64,000 nt of DNA from Saltatorellus ferox (GTDB taxonomy: Bacteria; Planctomycetota; UBA1135; GCA-002686595): assembly GCA_007751475.1 (NCBI GenBank), contig CP036434.1:1674001-1738000 (forward strand), read 5' to 3'. Of this stretch, positions 17,148 to 26,232 are shown one piece after another; within the stretch, counting starts at the first letter, position 1; each line of letters begins with the position of its first letter. The position numbers and the translations under genes are program-made. Below the pieces are notes generated by a model. The model was not told the origin of the DNA. It ran no database searches and saw only the letters and a list, made by a program, of their open reading frames with translations.

Positions 17148-18932
17148 ATGCCTCGACTCCGGCTGCTCCTGCTGCTCGCTCCGATCTTCTCCTGGAGCCA
17201 TTCGCTGGCCGGGCCGCAGACGACGGAGGGCGCCGAGAGAGTCGGGCAAGCTGGGCGAACGGGCAACGTGCGGATCGAACTCATCTCCGCTGCGACGACG
17301 ACGAGCTTCGCGGGAGCTGTGGCGTTTCTGGAGCGCGCCCGCTTCGGGCCGGAGTTGACTCCACTGGATCGATGGAACGCTCCGGCTGCGCTGGAGGCCA
17401 TTCCCGAGAGCGGTGAGATCGAATTTTCTGGGGTCGGAGAGGGCCTCTATCGTCTGCACCTCCTCGATGCGCTCGGCATGCCGATACTCGACGGACCTGG
17501 GCCCGTGTGGGTCTCCGTGGTGCCGGGTACGACCGCGACCTACCGCGTCGAGTCGAAGCGTCTGGACGAGGTGGAGGGTGTGGTGCTGGAGGATTCGGTC
17601 GGGCGGCCGATCGCAGGGGCGACGCTTCGTGTCGATCCGCGCTTCGCGGTCCGCGGGGCGCCGCCGCTCCAGGTCGTGACCGACGAAGAAGGGCGCTACC
17701 GCGTGTCCACCGCGCGGTCGGAGGTCGTCGCGGTCGACGCGCCGGACTATCGAACGATGAACATGCGCTTCGGCGTCGAGCCGGTGGCCGGGCCTCTGCG
17801 ACTGCGGCCGATGCTGAAGCGGCGCTCGGTGGTCCTCGACGGCAGCTATTTCGGCGGCGGCGTGGAGCCGCGACTGGCCTACGGCAGCCGGCTGCTCGCG
17901 TCCGATGGACGGTCAGCGTTCGTCCCCGGGTCGAGGGAGAAGGGCGGCGGCTACGCCTTCGACAGCGTCCTCTACGACCGCGGGATTCTTTACCTGCCGC
18001 TGCGGGAAGGCGCGGGCGAACTGGGTCCAGGTGCGACTCGCCTGGTGACGGAGTTCCTCATCAAGCGCGGTGGGGGGGCGCAGCGGCTCGACCTGCCCAC
18101 GCCGCATCTGCGAATCGCGGGTCTCGAGGTTCTGCCCCCGCTGGCGGGCAAACTCACCCTGCACCTCGCGGCGCACCTCGATCGGCATACCTCCGCCATC
18201 TCCCAGAGCGCATGGTTCGAGGACGCCGGTCAGCAGCGCTTCCTCATCCCGGATCCCGGGAAAGGAGACCAGGTCGCGGGCTGGTCGCTTTCCACGCGCT
18301 CCTCCGACGGTGACGAGGTGAGCCTCGAATGGAGAGGAAGCGCATTGGTTCCAGGGGACGGGGATTCGCTGGGTACGGTCGCGGCAGTCCAGGTGGGAAC
18401 GACCGAAGACGCGCTCGTATACGTCTTCGACGGAGACTGGTGGTGCCACGGGCGCGTTCGCCCGGACTCCAAAGGAGTCGCCTCCCTTCCACACATGGGC
18501 CCAGGAGCACTCTACGTCAGCTCTCCCTCGGTGAAGGGCGATCTCGAGCGGTGGGAGATCGGCGCCTGGAACGACGTCGAACCAGCGCGGGTGTTCGAGG
18601 GGCGGGCCGGCTCATGCCGTCTGGACTTGCGCGCCCTCGAGGGAGAGGACCCGATCCGCGGCCTCTCGGTCTACCTCGTGCCGACGGGCTTCGACCTGAC
18701 GGACGAGGCACTCGACCTCCTGGGAGAGATCCCTCTCGTTACGGATGCGTCGGGCGTGATCCGCCTGCGCGGATTCGTTCCCGGGGAGTACGAGATCCGG
18801 GTGGACCAGAAGCGCTCCCTTGACGCCGCGGGCCATCACAGCCTGCGATCGGGGAACCTCGTCCTTCGGGAAGGGGACCCGGGCCCGATGGACTGGCCGT
18901 TCGGAACGAGCGAAACGGGCGACGGGAGGTAA
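17148..18932 (+). CDS. Secreted protein with a carboxypeptidase-regulatory-like domain
   Basis: A protein of 594 residues from the ATG at 17148, chosen because it begins a signal peptide (MPRLRLLLLLAPIFSWSHSLAG). Residues about 138-200 form a CarboxypepD_reg-like beta-sandwich (VEGVVLEDSVGRPIAGATL, then VVTDEEGRYRVST). The C-terminal part has further beta-rich segments (LDLRALEGEDPIRGLSVYLV, VPGEYEIRVD) that may be another such fold. No catalytic motif is visible, so an extracellular structural or binding role is likely. The family is common in organisms with many exported proteins. Function unknown. Confidence 0.72.
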   Translation: MPRLRLLLLLAPIFSWSHSLAGPQTTEGAERVGQAGRTGNVRIELISAATTTSFAGAVAFLERARFGPELTPLDRWNAPAALEAIPESGEIEFSGVGEGLYRLHLLDALGMPILDGPGPVWVSVVPGTTATYRVESKRLDEVEGVVLEDSVGRPIAGATLRVDPRFAVRGAPPLQVVTDEEGRYRVSTARSEVVAVDAPDYRTMNMRFGVEPVAGPLRLRPMLKRRSVVLDGSYFGGGVEPRLAYGSRLLASDGRSAFVPGSREKGGGYAFDSVLYDRGILYLPLREGAGELGPGATRLVTEFLIKRGGGAQRLDLPTPHLRIAGLEVLPPLAGKLTLHLAAHLDRHTSAISQSAWFEDAGQQRFLIPDPGKGDQVAGWSLSTRSSDGDEVSLEWRGSALVPGDGDSLGTVAAVQVGTTEDALVYVFDGDWWCHGRVRPDSKGVASLPHMGPGALYVSSPSVKGDLERWEIGAWNDVEPARVFEGRAGSCRLDLRALEGEDPIRGLSVYLVPTGFDLTDEALDLLGEIPLVTDASGVIRLRGFVPGEYEIRVDQKRSLDAAGHHSLRSGNLVLREGDPGPMDWPFGTSETGDGR

Positions 18933-19006
18933 AGCACCTCCGAAGGCGGCCATGATTCCGAACAATGGTCGCCTCGACGGGCCGCGCGGATCACAAGATC
19001 TGCGCC

Positions 19007-20668
19007 ATGTGCTCCATCCTCGGTCTCTTGAACCTCAAAGGTGACCCCGCGGTCGCCCGCGCCACCGCCGTTCGTCTCTCTGGCCTCCAGCGTCACCGCG
19101 GACCCGACTGGTCCGGCGTGTACGCCACGGACCGTGCCGTCCTCGCCCACGAGCGGCTCGCGATCGTCGACGTGCTGCACGGCGCTCAGCCGCTCCTGGA
19201 TACGGACCGCGGCCTCGCGCTAGCGGTGAACGGCGAGATCTACAACCACCGCGAGTTGAGCGCCGGGCTCCAGCAGCCCTACAAGTTCCAGACGGCGTCG
19301 GACTGCGAGGTGTTGCTCCCTCTGTATCACGAGCGCGGCACCGCCTTCCTGAACGACCTCGTCGGGATCTTTGCGTTCATCCTCGTGGACGAAACGCACG
19401 ATCGCTACCTCGTCGCGCGCGATCCGATGGGCGTGATGCCGCTCTACATGGGGCATGACGCGGAGGGCACCCTGTACGTGGCTTCCGAGATGAAGGCGCT
19501 CGCGCCGGTTTGCAAGGACGTCGAGGTCTTCCCTCCGGGGCACGTGCTCGACAGCGAGACCGGCGAGCTTCGCTCCTACGTCACGCCCGCCTGGCGCACC
19601 TACGCAGAGGTCGAGGGCGGCGGCTCGGACCCCGCGGCCGTCCGCGCCGCGCTGGAGGAAGCGGTCAAGCGTCAGCTGATGACGGACGTTCCGTACGGCG
19701 TGCTCCTCTCCGGCGGGCTCGACTCATCGGTCATCGCGGCGACGGCGAAGGCGCTCGCGCCCACTCGCGTCGAAGACGGCGGCGAGGCGTGGTGGCCGAC
19801 GCTGCACTCGTTCGCGATCGGCCTCGAAGGCAGCCCTGACCTGGTGGCGGCCCAAAAGGTCGCCGACCACATTGGCACCAAGCACCACGCGTTCCACTTC
19901 ACCGTACAGGAAGGCCTCGACGCGCTGCGCGACGTGATCTATCACCTGGAGACCTACGACGTCACGACGATCCGCGCCTCCACGCCCATGTACCTGATGG
20001 CGCGTCGCATCCGCGCGATGGGCATCAAGATGGTGCTTTCCGGAGAGGGCGCCGACGAGATCTTCGGCGGCTACCTGTACTTCCACAAGGCGCCGAACGC
20101 GCAGGCGTTCCACGAGGAAACCGTGCGCAAGCTGGACAGGCTGCACACCTACGACTGCCTGCGGGCGAACAAGTCGATGGCCGCATGGGGGATCGAGGCG
20201 CGGGTGCCGTTCCTGGACCAGCGCTTCCTGGAAGTCGCGATGGCCCTCGATCCCGACTGCAAGATGCCCGGCAACGGCAAGATGGAGAAGCACATCCTGC
20301 GCGAGGCGTTCGAGGGCGTGCTGCCGGATAGCGTGCTCTGGCGCCAGAAGGAGCAGTTCTCCGACGGGGTCGGGTACGGCTGGATCGACAGCCTGCGGGA
20401 GTTCGCGGGCGAGAAGGTCAGCGACGAGCAGCTGGCACAAGCGGAGTACCGCTTCCCGATCCAGACGCCGGATACGAAAGAGGGCTATCTCTATCGAACG
20501 ATGTTCGAGGAGCACTTCCCGAGCGACGCGTGCGCGAGGACGGTGCCGGGCGGCAAGTCGATCGCGTGCAGCACGCCGGAAGCGCTGGCGTGGGACGCGT
20601 CGTTCGCCGGGGCCGCCGATCCTTCGGGCAGGGCGGTGGCCGGGGTGCATCTGAAGAGCAACCGCTAA
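19007..20668 (+). CDS. asnB: Asparagine synthetase B (glutamine-hydrolysing)
   Basis: The start at 19007 places Cys directly after Met (MCSILGLL), as required because Cys2 is the glutaminase nucleophile after Met removal. The open frame begins 42 bases earlier but would bury this residue. The N-terminal Ntn domain has RHRGPDWSG and NGEIYNH. The synthetase domain has the PPi loop LLSGGLDSSV near residue 233 and LSGEGADEIFGGY. The 553 residues match the E. coli AsnB length. It makes asparagine from aspartate, glutamine and ATP in the cytoplasm. It appears monocistronic, converging on the helix-hairpin-helix gene with an 18-bp gap. Confidence 0.96.
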   Translation: MCSILGLLNLKGDPAVARATAVRLSGLQRHRGPDWSGVYATDRAVLAHERLAIVDVLHGAQPLLDTDRGLALAVNGEIYNHRELSAGLQQPYKFQTASDCEVLLPLYHERGTAFLNDLVGIFAFILVDETHDRYLVARDPMGVMPLYMGHDAEGTLYVASEMKALAPVCKDVEVFPPGHVLDSETGELRSYVTPAWRTYAEVEGGGSDPAAVRAALEEAVKRQLMTDVPYGVLLSGGLDSSVIAATAKALAPTRVEDGGEAWWPTLHSFAIGLEGSPDLVAAQKVADHIGTKHHAFHFTVQEGLDALRDVIYHLETYDVTTIRASTPMYLMARRIRAMGIKMVLSGEGADEIFGGYLYFHKAPNAQAFHEETVRKLDRLHTYDCLRANKSMAAWGIEARVPFLDQRFLEVAMALDPDCKMPGNGKMEKHILREAFEGVLPDSVLWRQKEQFSDGVGYGWIDSLREFAGEKVSDEQLAQAEYRFPIQTPDTKEGYLYRTMFEEHFPSDACARTVPGGKSIACSTPEALAWDASFAGAADPSGRAVAGVHLKSNR

Positions 20669-20686
20669 CCGACGGGAGTCCTGCGG

Positions 20687-21433
20687 TCAGCCGATAGCGG
20701 ACGCGGCCTGCAGCGCCTTCGCCTGCTCCACCCAGCCGTCTCGCTCGATCCGGCTCGCGAAGCTCCCCAGCTTCTCCGACAGCGTTTCGATCTGATCGAT
20801 GCTGAGGTTCGCGACCTGGTCGATCGTCTCCACGCCGAGGCCCTTCAGCGTCTGCTCCAGCGCTGCCCCGATTCCCTTGATCCGCTTGAGGTCGGTGTCG
20901 TCGGGCGCGAGCGCCTTCACCACGCCGCTCATCGAGTCGTCCAGCGCACACAGCCTCAGGTCCTGGCTCTGCAGCGAGCGCTCCAGCGAATCGACCCGCT
21001 CGATCAGAGCCTGCGCCTCCTCCCTCGAAACGCTCGCGCGGCTCGCGCTGACGATCTGCGTCCCCATCTCGGCCATGATCCGGTTGAGATGATCGAGGTC
21101 GTGCCGCAGCTCGCTGTTGCCGTTGCGCATCTCCTGGAAGACGACGGCCAGAGCCGCCTCGTGCTGCGCTCCTTCACGGGTGAAGGCCTGCGAGCGACGC
21201 TCGAGCTCCGAGGCGAGCGTCTGCTGCTCCATCTTGAGCCCACCGATGAGCGCCTGGATCTCATCCAATTCGATGCGCTGGCCGCCTTCGATCTCCGCTC
21301 GCACTCGCCGGAGCGAGTCCGCATCCGAGACGCCGCGCCGCTTGCGACCGCTGCCGAGGTACTCGTGGACGGCCAGGGCCGCCAGACCGGACGTGACGAA
21401 GAGAAAGACGAGTGTCGCGGATGTGGTCAGCAT
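20687..21433 (-). CDS. Membrane-anchored coiled-coil protein with C-terminal helix-hairpin-helix domain
   Basis: A protein of 248 residues. Residues about 4-24 are a single transmembrane helix (TTSATLVFLFVTSGLAALAV). Residues about 40-175 are charged, heptad-like and probably coiled coil (LGGLKMEQQTLASELERRS-type sequence, SLERSLQSQ). The last ~65 residues (DLKRIKGIGAALEQTLKGLG, then IDQVANLSIDQIETLSEKLG) form a helix-hairpin-helix of the DUF4332 or 'predicted 5-flap endonuclease' type that is often attached to membrane or ribosomal proteins. Such domains bind DNA or protein. Function unknown. Confidence 0.75.
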   Translation of the reverse strand: MLTTSATLVFLFVTSGLAALAVHEYLGSGRKRRGVSDADSLRRVRAEIEGGQRIELDEIQALIGGLKMEQQTLASELERRSQAFTREGAQHEAALAVVFQEMRNGNSELRHDLDHLNRIMAEMGTQIVSASRASVSREEAQALIERVDSLERSLQSQDLRLCALDDSMSGVVKALAPDDTDLKRIKGIGAALEQTLKGLGVETIDQVANLSIDQIETLSEKLGSFASRIERDGWVEQAKALQAASAIG

Positions 21434-21535
21434 GGGGGGTCGTGGGTGAGAGATTCGAACTCCTCACCGATCGACCCACCTCGCCGCCCTACTTGTTACG
21501 AAATTGCAATATGGGGAATTCGGCCCGCCGACCTC

Positions 21536-22204
21536 TCAGTTTGGGAAGTTCGGGTCCAGTTCCGCTGCGTTCCAGATCGTCGGCTGGTGGCAACGGTTGC
21601 AGTCGAACGTCCAGCCGAGGGCCTGGTGGTTCGGGTTGTTGGCGTTCCCGAGGTCTCCCTGGTGGCAGTCGACGCACTCGATCGGAGTGGGGACGAAGCG
21701 CCCGATTTCAGCGCCCGGATGGCAGGTCCTGCAGGACACGGCCGCGTGCACGCCGAGCAACGGGAAGCGCGTCTGCTGATGGAGCTCGAACATCCCGAAC
21801 GGGCGCCAGTTCGTTTCGGTATGGCACTCGAGGCAGTTGCTGCCGAGCTGCCCGAGATGAACGTCCTCGTGGCAGCCCGCGCAGCCGCGAGCCGTGAAGA
21901 CCTCGATCGGTCCGCGGTCGTTGTGACAGCGCAGGCAGGAGGCCGCTTCGTGGGCGCCGTTCAGCGCCACGCCCGTCTCGCGCAGGTGATCGAAGGCGAA
22001 GTCGCTCTTGAGATCGTTCCACGCCGCGCCCTCGTGGCACAGCGTGCAGTCGGCCGGGAACGAGTCGTGGGGGAGGACCGGTCCGAGCGTGGCCCACCAC
22101 CGGTGCTGCTGGACCGCTTCCGGGCTGGTCGAAACGCACGCGCACAGGATGAGATAGGTGGCGAGGGCGGCGATGATCGGGTGCTTTTGAATCCAGTGAA
22201 ACAT
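21536..22204 (-). CDS. 7-haem c-type cytochrome, exported (operon gene 4)
   Basis: A protein of 222 residues from the ATG at 22204, chosen because it begins a hydrophobic export or anchor segment (PIIAALATYLILCACVST). The longer open frame upstream overlaps the beta-barrel gene and is serine-rich noise. There are seven CxxCH motifs: CTLCH, CLRCH, CAGCH, CLECH, CRTCH, CVDCH and CNRCH. A second Cys directly after the hydrophobic stretch could be a lipidation site, though the lipobox is imperfect. It is the last gene of the operon, 10 bp after the beta-barrel stop. It probably passes electrons between the 23-haem protein and a partner at or beyond the outer membrane. Confidence 0.85.
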   Translation of the reverse strand: MFHWIQKHPIIAALATYLILCACVSTSPEAVQQHRWWATLGPVLPHDSFPADCTLCHEGAAWNDLKSDFAFDHLRETGVALNGAHEAASCLRCHNDRGPIEVFTARGCAGCHEDVHLGQLGSNCLECHTETNWRPFGMFELHQQTRFPLLGVHAAVSCRTCHPGAEIGRFVPTPIECVDCHQGDLGNANNPNHQALGWTFDCNRCHQPTIWNAAELDPNFPN

Positions 22205-22214
22205 GACGGAGGGC

Positions 22215-24014
22215 TCAGAAGCTGCGCTGGAGGAAGAGACCGAGGAAGAACTGCTCCTCGCGGTCCTGGAACTGAAGTTCACCGGAGAGTGAAGCGGAGA
22301 GACCGCTCGCCCGGAAGAGCTCGTAGGAGCCGCGCGCTCGGTGCTGATAGAGGTTGTCCGCGTTGCCATCGAAGCCGGTCACGTCGTTCTGGCGGATCTC
22401 GTACTGAACGGACCAGCTGCGCTTCGGGCCGAATCGGCCGTAGCGAACGCGCGCCCCGATGAGCGAAGAGAACTTGGCTGCGCTGGAGAACACCGCGAGG
22501 TCGAGCCGCGCGTCGTCGGCCAAGAGATCGTAGAGGTCGACGCCTAGCTCCGCGTCACCGCCCGTGTCTTCCTCGTCGGCCCAGCCGCCGGCGCGCAGGT
22601 AGAGCCGCTTCGCCAGGGGCGCCGCCGCGCCGCCGCTCGTCCACTTCGAGAGCGTGCCACCAAGGCGGTCCACGTGCGCGTCCTGGATCTGCGGAAGCCC
22701 GACTGGCGGGAACTCCGCCCGAAGGAGCTGCGGGTACTCCTGATGTCGGTAGTCGAGGTTGAGCGCGAAGTCGTTCTCGAACGTCCGGCGCGCGTCGACG
22801 ACCATGTAGGTCAGCGCAGGCCCGGAGGTCTTTCCGAAGTCACCGTTGGAGTAGAGGTCGACCCAGGCCGATCCGAACACGTTCCAGCCCTCGACGGGCA
22901 GGTACTGCGTTTTCAGAACGAGCAGGTCGCGGTCCTGCGAACCGTTGTGCCAGGTCTTCTGGTAGCCAGCCGTGACGCTCAGAATCTCGCGCTCGTCCGC
23001 GACCCAGCGGTACCAGCCCGCGACCTGGAAGTCCTGGAACGACTTCTGATCCTTGTCGGGCTCGGGCAGGAACCCGATGCTTCCACCAAAGGAGTCTCCG
23101 CCGCCCGTGCGCGTGCCCCATGAAGCTCCGTCGAGCACGCCGAACTCGGACATGCCGTCCTGCAGGAAGCGGCCGACCTGGAGTCGGTTCCAGTCGTGCC
23201 GCGTGCCACCGAGCGTGTAGCTCAGCCGGTCCAGCCTGAAGTTCGATTCGCTCTCGTCCGCGAAGTCGGGCACCTGCGTCTTGCGCGCGTTGACCTCGCC
23301 GTCGAAGTGCAGGACGCCACCCTTTCCGAAGAGGTTCTCGCCGTACACGCCGCCGCCGAGCCGGAAGAACGAGTCCCCGCGCTCGGTCTCGGAGTCGACG
23401 ATCCGATCCCAGGACAGGTAGCTTCGGCCCGTCAGTCTCGATGCGCGCCGAGCAGGGTGCACGGCGTTGACCTCGGCGAGCAGCGGCATGTCCATCGTGA
23501 AGCCATCCTCGGGGCGGGTCCACTTGCCGTCGGTCTCGGGCGCCTTGGGTTCCTCGGGAAGTAGCGCCTCGGTCGCATCCGTGGCACCGTCCGGAACGGG
23601 CACCTTGCCCGTGCGAACGTCCAAGGCCGTCTCGAAGCGACTCTTCGGCACGAGGATCGAAGCGCGCGTGCCGGGCTCTGGCCGGAACTGCGGATCCTCG
23701 CCGCGGATCGTGGACACGCGGCCCTCCAGCTCCAGGATCGTCCCGAACTGCTGTCTCCCGCCGCGCTCCGTGAAGATGACCCGGTCGCCGACCTTCAGGC
23801 CATCGCGTACGCCGCGATCGATCACGATCCCGGTGCCCTGCACGTAGCCAGTGACCCGGGCGGTGACCTCCTCGGTTCGGTCTTCCGCCTGCACCGGAAC
23901 GGCGGATGCCGCGAGAGCGGTGGCGCCAGGCAGCGCCGCTGCGCCGGTGAAGAGGAGCGCCGTCGACATCAGTCGCGCGGTGCTCGGACGAGGCCATGGG
24001 GTGAAGGCTTTCAT
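22215..24014 (-). CDS. Outer-membrane beta-barrel protein of the cytochrome operon
   Basis: A protein of 599 residues. The N-terminus has a signal peptide (STALLFTGAAALPGATALAA). Residues about 45-135 form a small beta-rich domain (VTGYVQGTGIVIDRGVRDGL, KVGDRVIF). From about residue 190 the sequence alternates aromatic and polar residues in strand-length blocks (RSYLSWDRI, YRWVADEREILSVTAGYQK, WNVFGSAWVDLY) and ends in phenylalanine (FLGLFLQRSF), the hallmark of outer-membrane barrels. It lies 19 bp after the 23-haem gene and 10 bp before the 7-haem gene. By position it is the best candidate for the porin sheath of a porin-cytochrome conduit, analogous to MtrB, but I see no clear sequence match to that family. 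Confidence 0.75.
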   Translation of the reverse strand: MKAFTPWPRPSTARLMSTALLFTGAAALPGATALAASAVPVQAEDRTEEVTARVTGYVQGTGIVIDRGVRDGLKVGDRVIFTERGGRQQFGTILELEGRVSTIRGEDPQFRPEPGTRASILVPKSRFETALDVRTGKVPVPDGATDATEALLPEEPKAPETDGKWTRPEDGFTMDMPLLAEVNAVHPARRASRLTGRSYLSWDRIVDSETERGDSFFRLGGGVYGENLFGKGGVLHFDGEVNARKTQVPDFADESESNFRLDRLSYTLGGTRHDWNRLQVGRFLQDGMSEFGVLDGASWGTRTGGGDSFGGSIGFLPEPDKDQKSFQDFQVAGWYRWVADEREILSVTAGYQKTWHNGSQDRDLLVLKTQYLPVEGWNVFGSAWVDLYSNGDFGKTSGPALTYMVVDARRTFENDFALNLDYRHQEYPQLLRAEFPPVGLPQIQDAHVDRLGGTLSKWTSGGAAAPLAKRLYLRAGGWADEEDTGGDAELGVDLYDLLADDARLDLAVFSSAAKFSSLIGARVRYGRFGPKRSWSVQYEIRQNDVTGFDGNADNLYQHRARGSYELFRASGLSASLSGELQFQDREEQFFLGLFLQRSF

Positions 24015-24033
24015 GGGGATCCAGCGACTCGCG

Positions 24034-26232
24034 CTAGCGCTTCTGCTTGCGGCGCCGCAGCGCCTTCTCGTGGACTCCGTGGCAGTCGACGCACTCCGTG
24101 GAGAGCGGGCGATAGCGCACGAGGTCCGGCTGGTTCGGAGCCGTCTGCGGCTCGGGCTTGTGGCAATCCGCGCACGCGACGGCCTCGTGGGCCTCGTCGA
24201 GCGGGAAACGGGACTCGAGGTCGTGGTCGAAGCTGAGGACGCTGAACGCCAGCGCGCTCTCGTGGCACTTCACGCAGTCCTTGGGCCTGGGCGCTTCGAA
24301 CTGGTCGCCGTGGGGCGATTCGTGACAGCTCGCGCAGCCGGTTCCCGCGGCGCGGCGCCAGGTCCGACCGATCTCGTCGGGGCGGCGCATCGGCTCGTGG
24401 CAGCTGGAGCACTCCGTCGCCGCGTGGGCGTCGGCCAGCGGCCACCCGGTCCAGCGGCCATGGTCGAAGCCGTGGGGCTGATCCCGGAAGGACGCCGTCG
24501 TGTGGCAGCGCGCGCAGTCGGAGCGGCCGTCGATGGACGCCGGGAGCCGGCGCCGGTCGAACTGTCCCTCGTGCACGTCGTCGTGGCAAGAGGCGCAGCC
24601 CTTGACCTCGCCGTAGAGGTCGGCCACGGCGCCGAAGAGCCGGCCGGTTTCGTCGGGGTTCTCGCGCGGCGTGTGGCAAGACGTGCATTCGGCGACGCCG
24701 TGGGCGCCGGTGAGCGCGTACCCGGTCCAGCGCTCGTGGTCGAACTCGGCGTCCGTTCCGATCCGATGCGCCGTGCCGAAGGAGTTCGTGTCGTGGCAGC
24801 GCGCGCAGTCGCCGTGCTTCAGCGCGAGCGGCTCGTCGGGCCCCGCGGGCTCGGCGGCGAGCACCTCGTCGAAGAACCCGCGGTGCGCGTCCGCGTGGCA
24901 CGCCTCGCAGCGATGGGCGACGCCGTGGAAGCGCGCTGCGCCGCCCAGCTCCTCCGCTGGCCCGTGGCAGGCGGCGCACTCGGACTCCAGGTGCGCGCCC
25001 GTCAGGGGCAGATCCGTGCTCGCATGGGCCTCGACGCCGAACGTGTGGGGCTCGAAGTGCGTCCGAGCATGGCAGGCGAGGCAGCCCTGTTCGTCGACGC
25101 TGCCGCCGAGGAACGCCACGAGGCTCTGCGTGGAGTCGGCGCTCACCGGGGCGAAGGCGAGCCCCTGGAACTGCCCGCCATGCACATCGTCATGGCACGC
25201 CGCGCAGGTGTCAGCGTCGCGGCCGGGATAGCGCTCACCGTAGGCCAGCGCCGGCTCGTGGCACTGCGCGCAGTCCTGGACGTCGTGGGGCGCGGCGAGC
25301 GGGAAGCCGGACGCGGCGTGGAGCGCGGGCGACAGCGCTTCCGCGTCTTCGGCAAACGACAGGTGCTCGGAGGCGTGGCAGTTGGCGCAGAGCTGGTTCG
25401 CGGGAACGCCGCGCAGGGTCGCGGCGCGTGCGACGCCGCTCGTCGCCGCTGCGTTCAGCACGAACGATTCCGAGTGGGGGACGTCGTGGCAGACCGCACA
25501 GCTGCGATGCTCCGGCCGCGCACTCTCCGGGCCCCGCAGCGCGGCGATCGAGTGGGTGCTGCCCTCGGCGTGGCATTCGGCGCAGGAGAGCCCCGCGTGG
25601 CCGCCTTCGAGCTCCAGGAACGTCGAGTGGTCCACGAAGCGCTGGGCTTCGAACGTATGCTGGTCGTGGCAGTCGACGCACGACGTCTGGTACCGGCCCT
25701 CGTGAACGTCTTCGTGGCAGCTCACGCACGCCTGGCGGAGCCCGAGGAAGCGATGGGCTCCCTCCGGCACCGGCTGTGCCTCCGCGTGCTCATGGCACTG
25801 ACTGCAGTCGAGTTCCATGTGCGCGCCTTCCATCAAGAAGCCGACGAGGCGATGCTCGAACTGCTCCGGGTCCTGCACGCCCGCGCGGGCGAAGCTCAGG
25901 TCGTTCACGGCCATGAAGCTGGCTCCGTGGTGCTCGCTGTGACAGGCGGCGCAGTTCTCTGCAACCGTGGCATCGAGCATGCCGTGCAGACCGAGATCGT
26001 TCTCCATGTGGACCTCGATCAACTCGTGGCACACGAGGCAAGACGACGTCATCGACGAGGTCCAGCCGCCGTGGCACTCCGAGCAGCTCTTGTCGCCCGC
26101 GAGACCCTCGATGCGGCCGTGGGCGGCCGTCAGCTCACCGGGCGCGGTCTTGCCGAAGTCGACGACCGCGGCGGAGATGACGGCGGCGAACGACAGCACC
26201 GCGATCAACGTCTTGGGGGAGGGACCCTTCAT
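24034..26232 (-). CDS. 23-haem c-type cytochrome with N-terminal membrane anchor (operon gene 2)
   Basis: A protein of 732 residues from the ATG at 26232, which overlaps the upstream stop by one base (TGATG). The open frame extends further upstream inside the previous gene in another frame and is not real. Residues 8-25 (TLIAVLSFAAVISAAVV) are a transmembrane or signal helix without a lipobox. The rest carries 23 CxxCH motifs at fairly even spacing, starting with CSECH and CLVCH and ending with CADCH and CVDCH. Many are followed by a further histidine 3-5 residues on (CHDDVH, CHSEHH, CHEDVH), which could be distal ligands. The mature part is about one haem per 30 residues, like a molecular wire. 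It probably spans the periplasm. Confidence 0.92.
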   Translation of the reverse strand: MKGPSPKTLIAVLSFAAVISAAVVDFGKTAPGELTAAHGRIEGLAGDKSCSECHGGWTSSMTSSCLVCHELIEVHMENDLGLHGMLDATVAENCAACHSEHHGASFMAVNDLSFARAGVQDPEQFEHRLVGFLMEGAHMELDCSQCHEHAEAQPVPEGAHRFLGLRQACVSCHEDVHEGRYQTSCVDCHDQHTFEAQRFVDHSTFLELEGGHAGLSCAECHAEGSTHSIAALRGPESARPEHRSCAVCHDVPHSESFVLNAAATSGVARAATLRGVPANQLCANCHASEHLSFAEDAEALSPALHAASGFPLAAPHDVQDCAQCHEPALAYGERYPGRDADTCAACHDDVHGGQFQGLAFAPVSADSTQSLVAFLGGSVDEQGCLACHARTHFEPHTFGVEAHASTDLPLTGAHLESECAACHGPAEELGGAARFHGVAHRCEACHADAHRGFFDEVLAAEPAGPDEPLALKHGDCARCHDTNSFGTAHRIGTDAEFDHERWTGYALTGAHGVAECTSCHTPRENPDETGRLFGAVADLYGEVKGCASCHDDVHEGQFDRRRLPASIDGRSDCARCHTTASFRDQPHGFDHGRWTGWPLADAHAATECSSCHEPMRRPDEIGRTWRRAAGTGCASCHESPHGDQFEAPRPKDCVKCHESALAFSVLSFDHDLESRFPLDEAHEAVACADCHKPEPQTAPNQPDLVRYRPLSTECVDCHGVHEKALRRRKQKR

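Noticed and set aside
21434..21500. A tRNA gene on the minus strand, because GAGTTCGAATCTCTCAC resembles a T-arm and acceptor strand.
   Set aside because: The matching 5' acceptor strand and the D and anticodon arms are missing; only a short helix of about 45 bases is present. It could be a fragment or chance.
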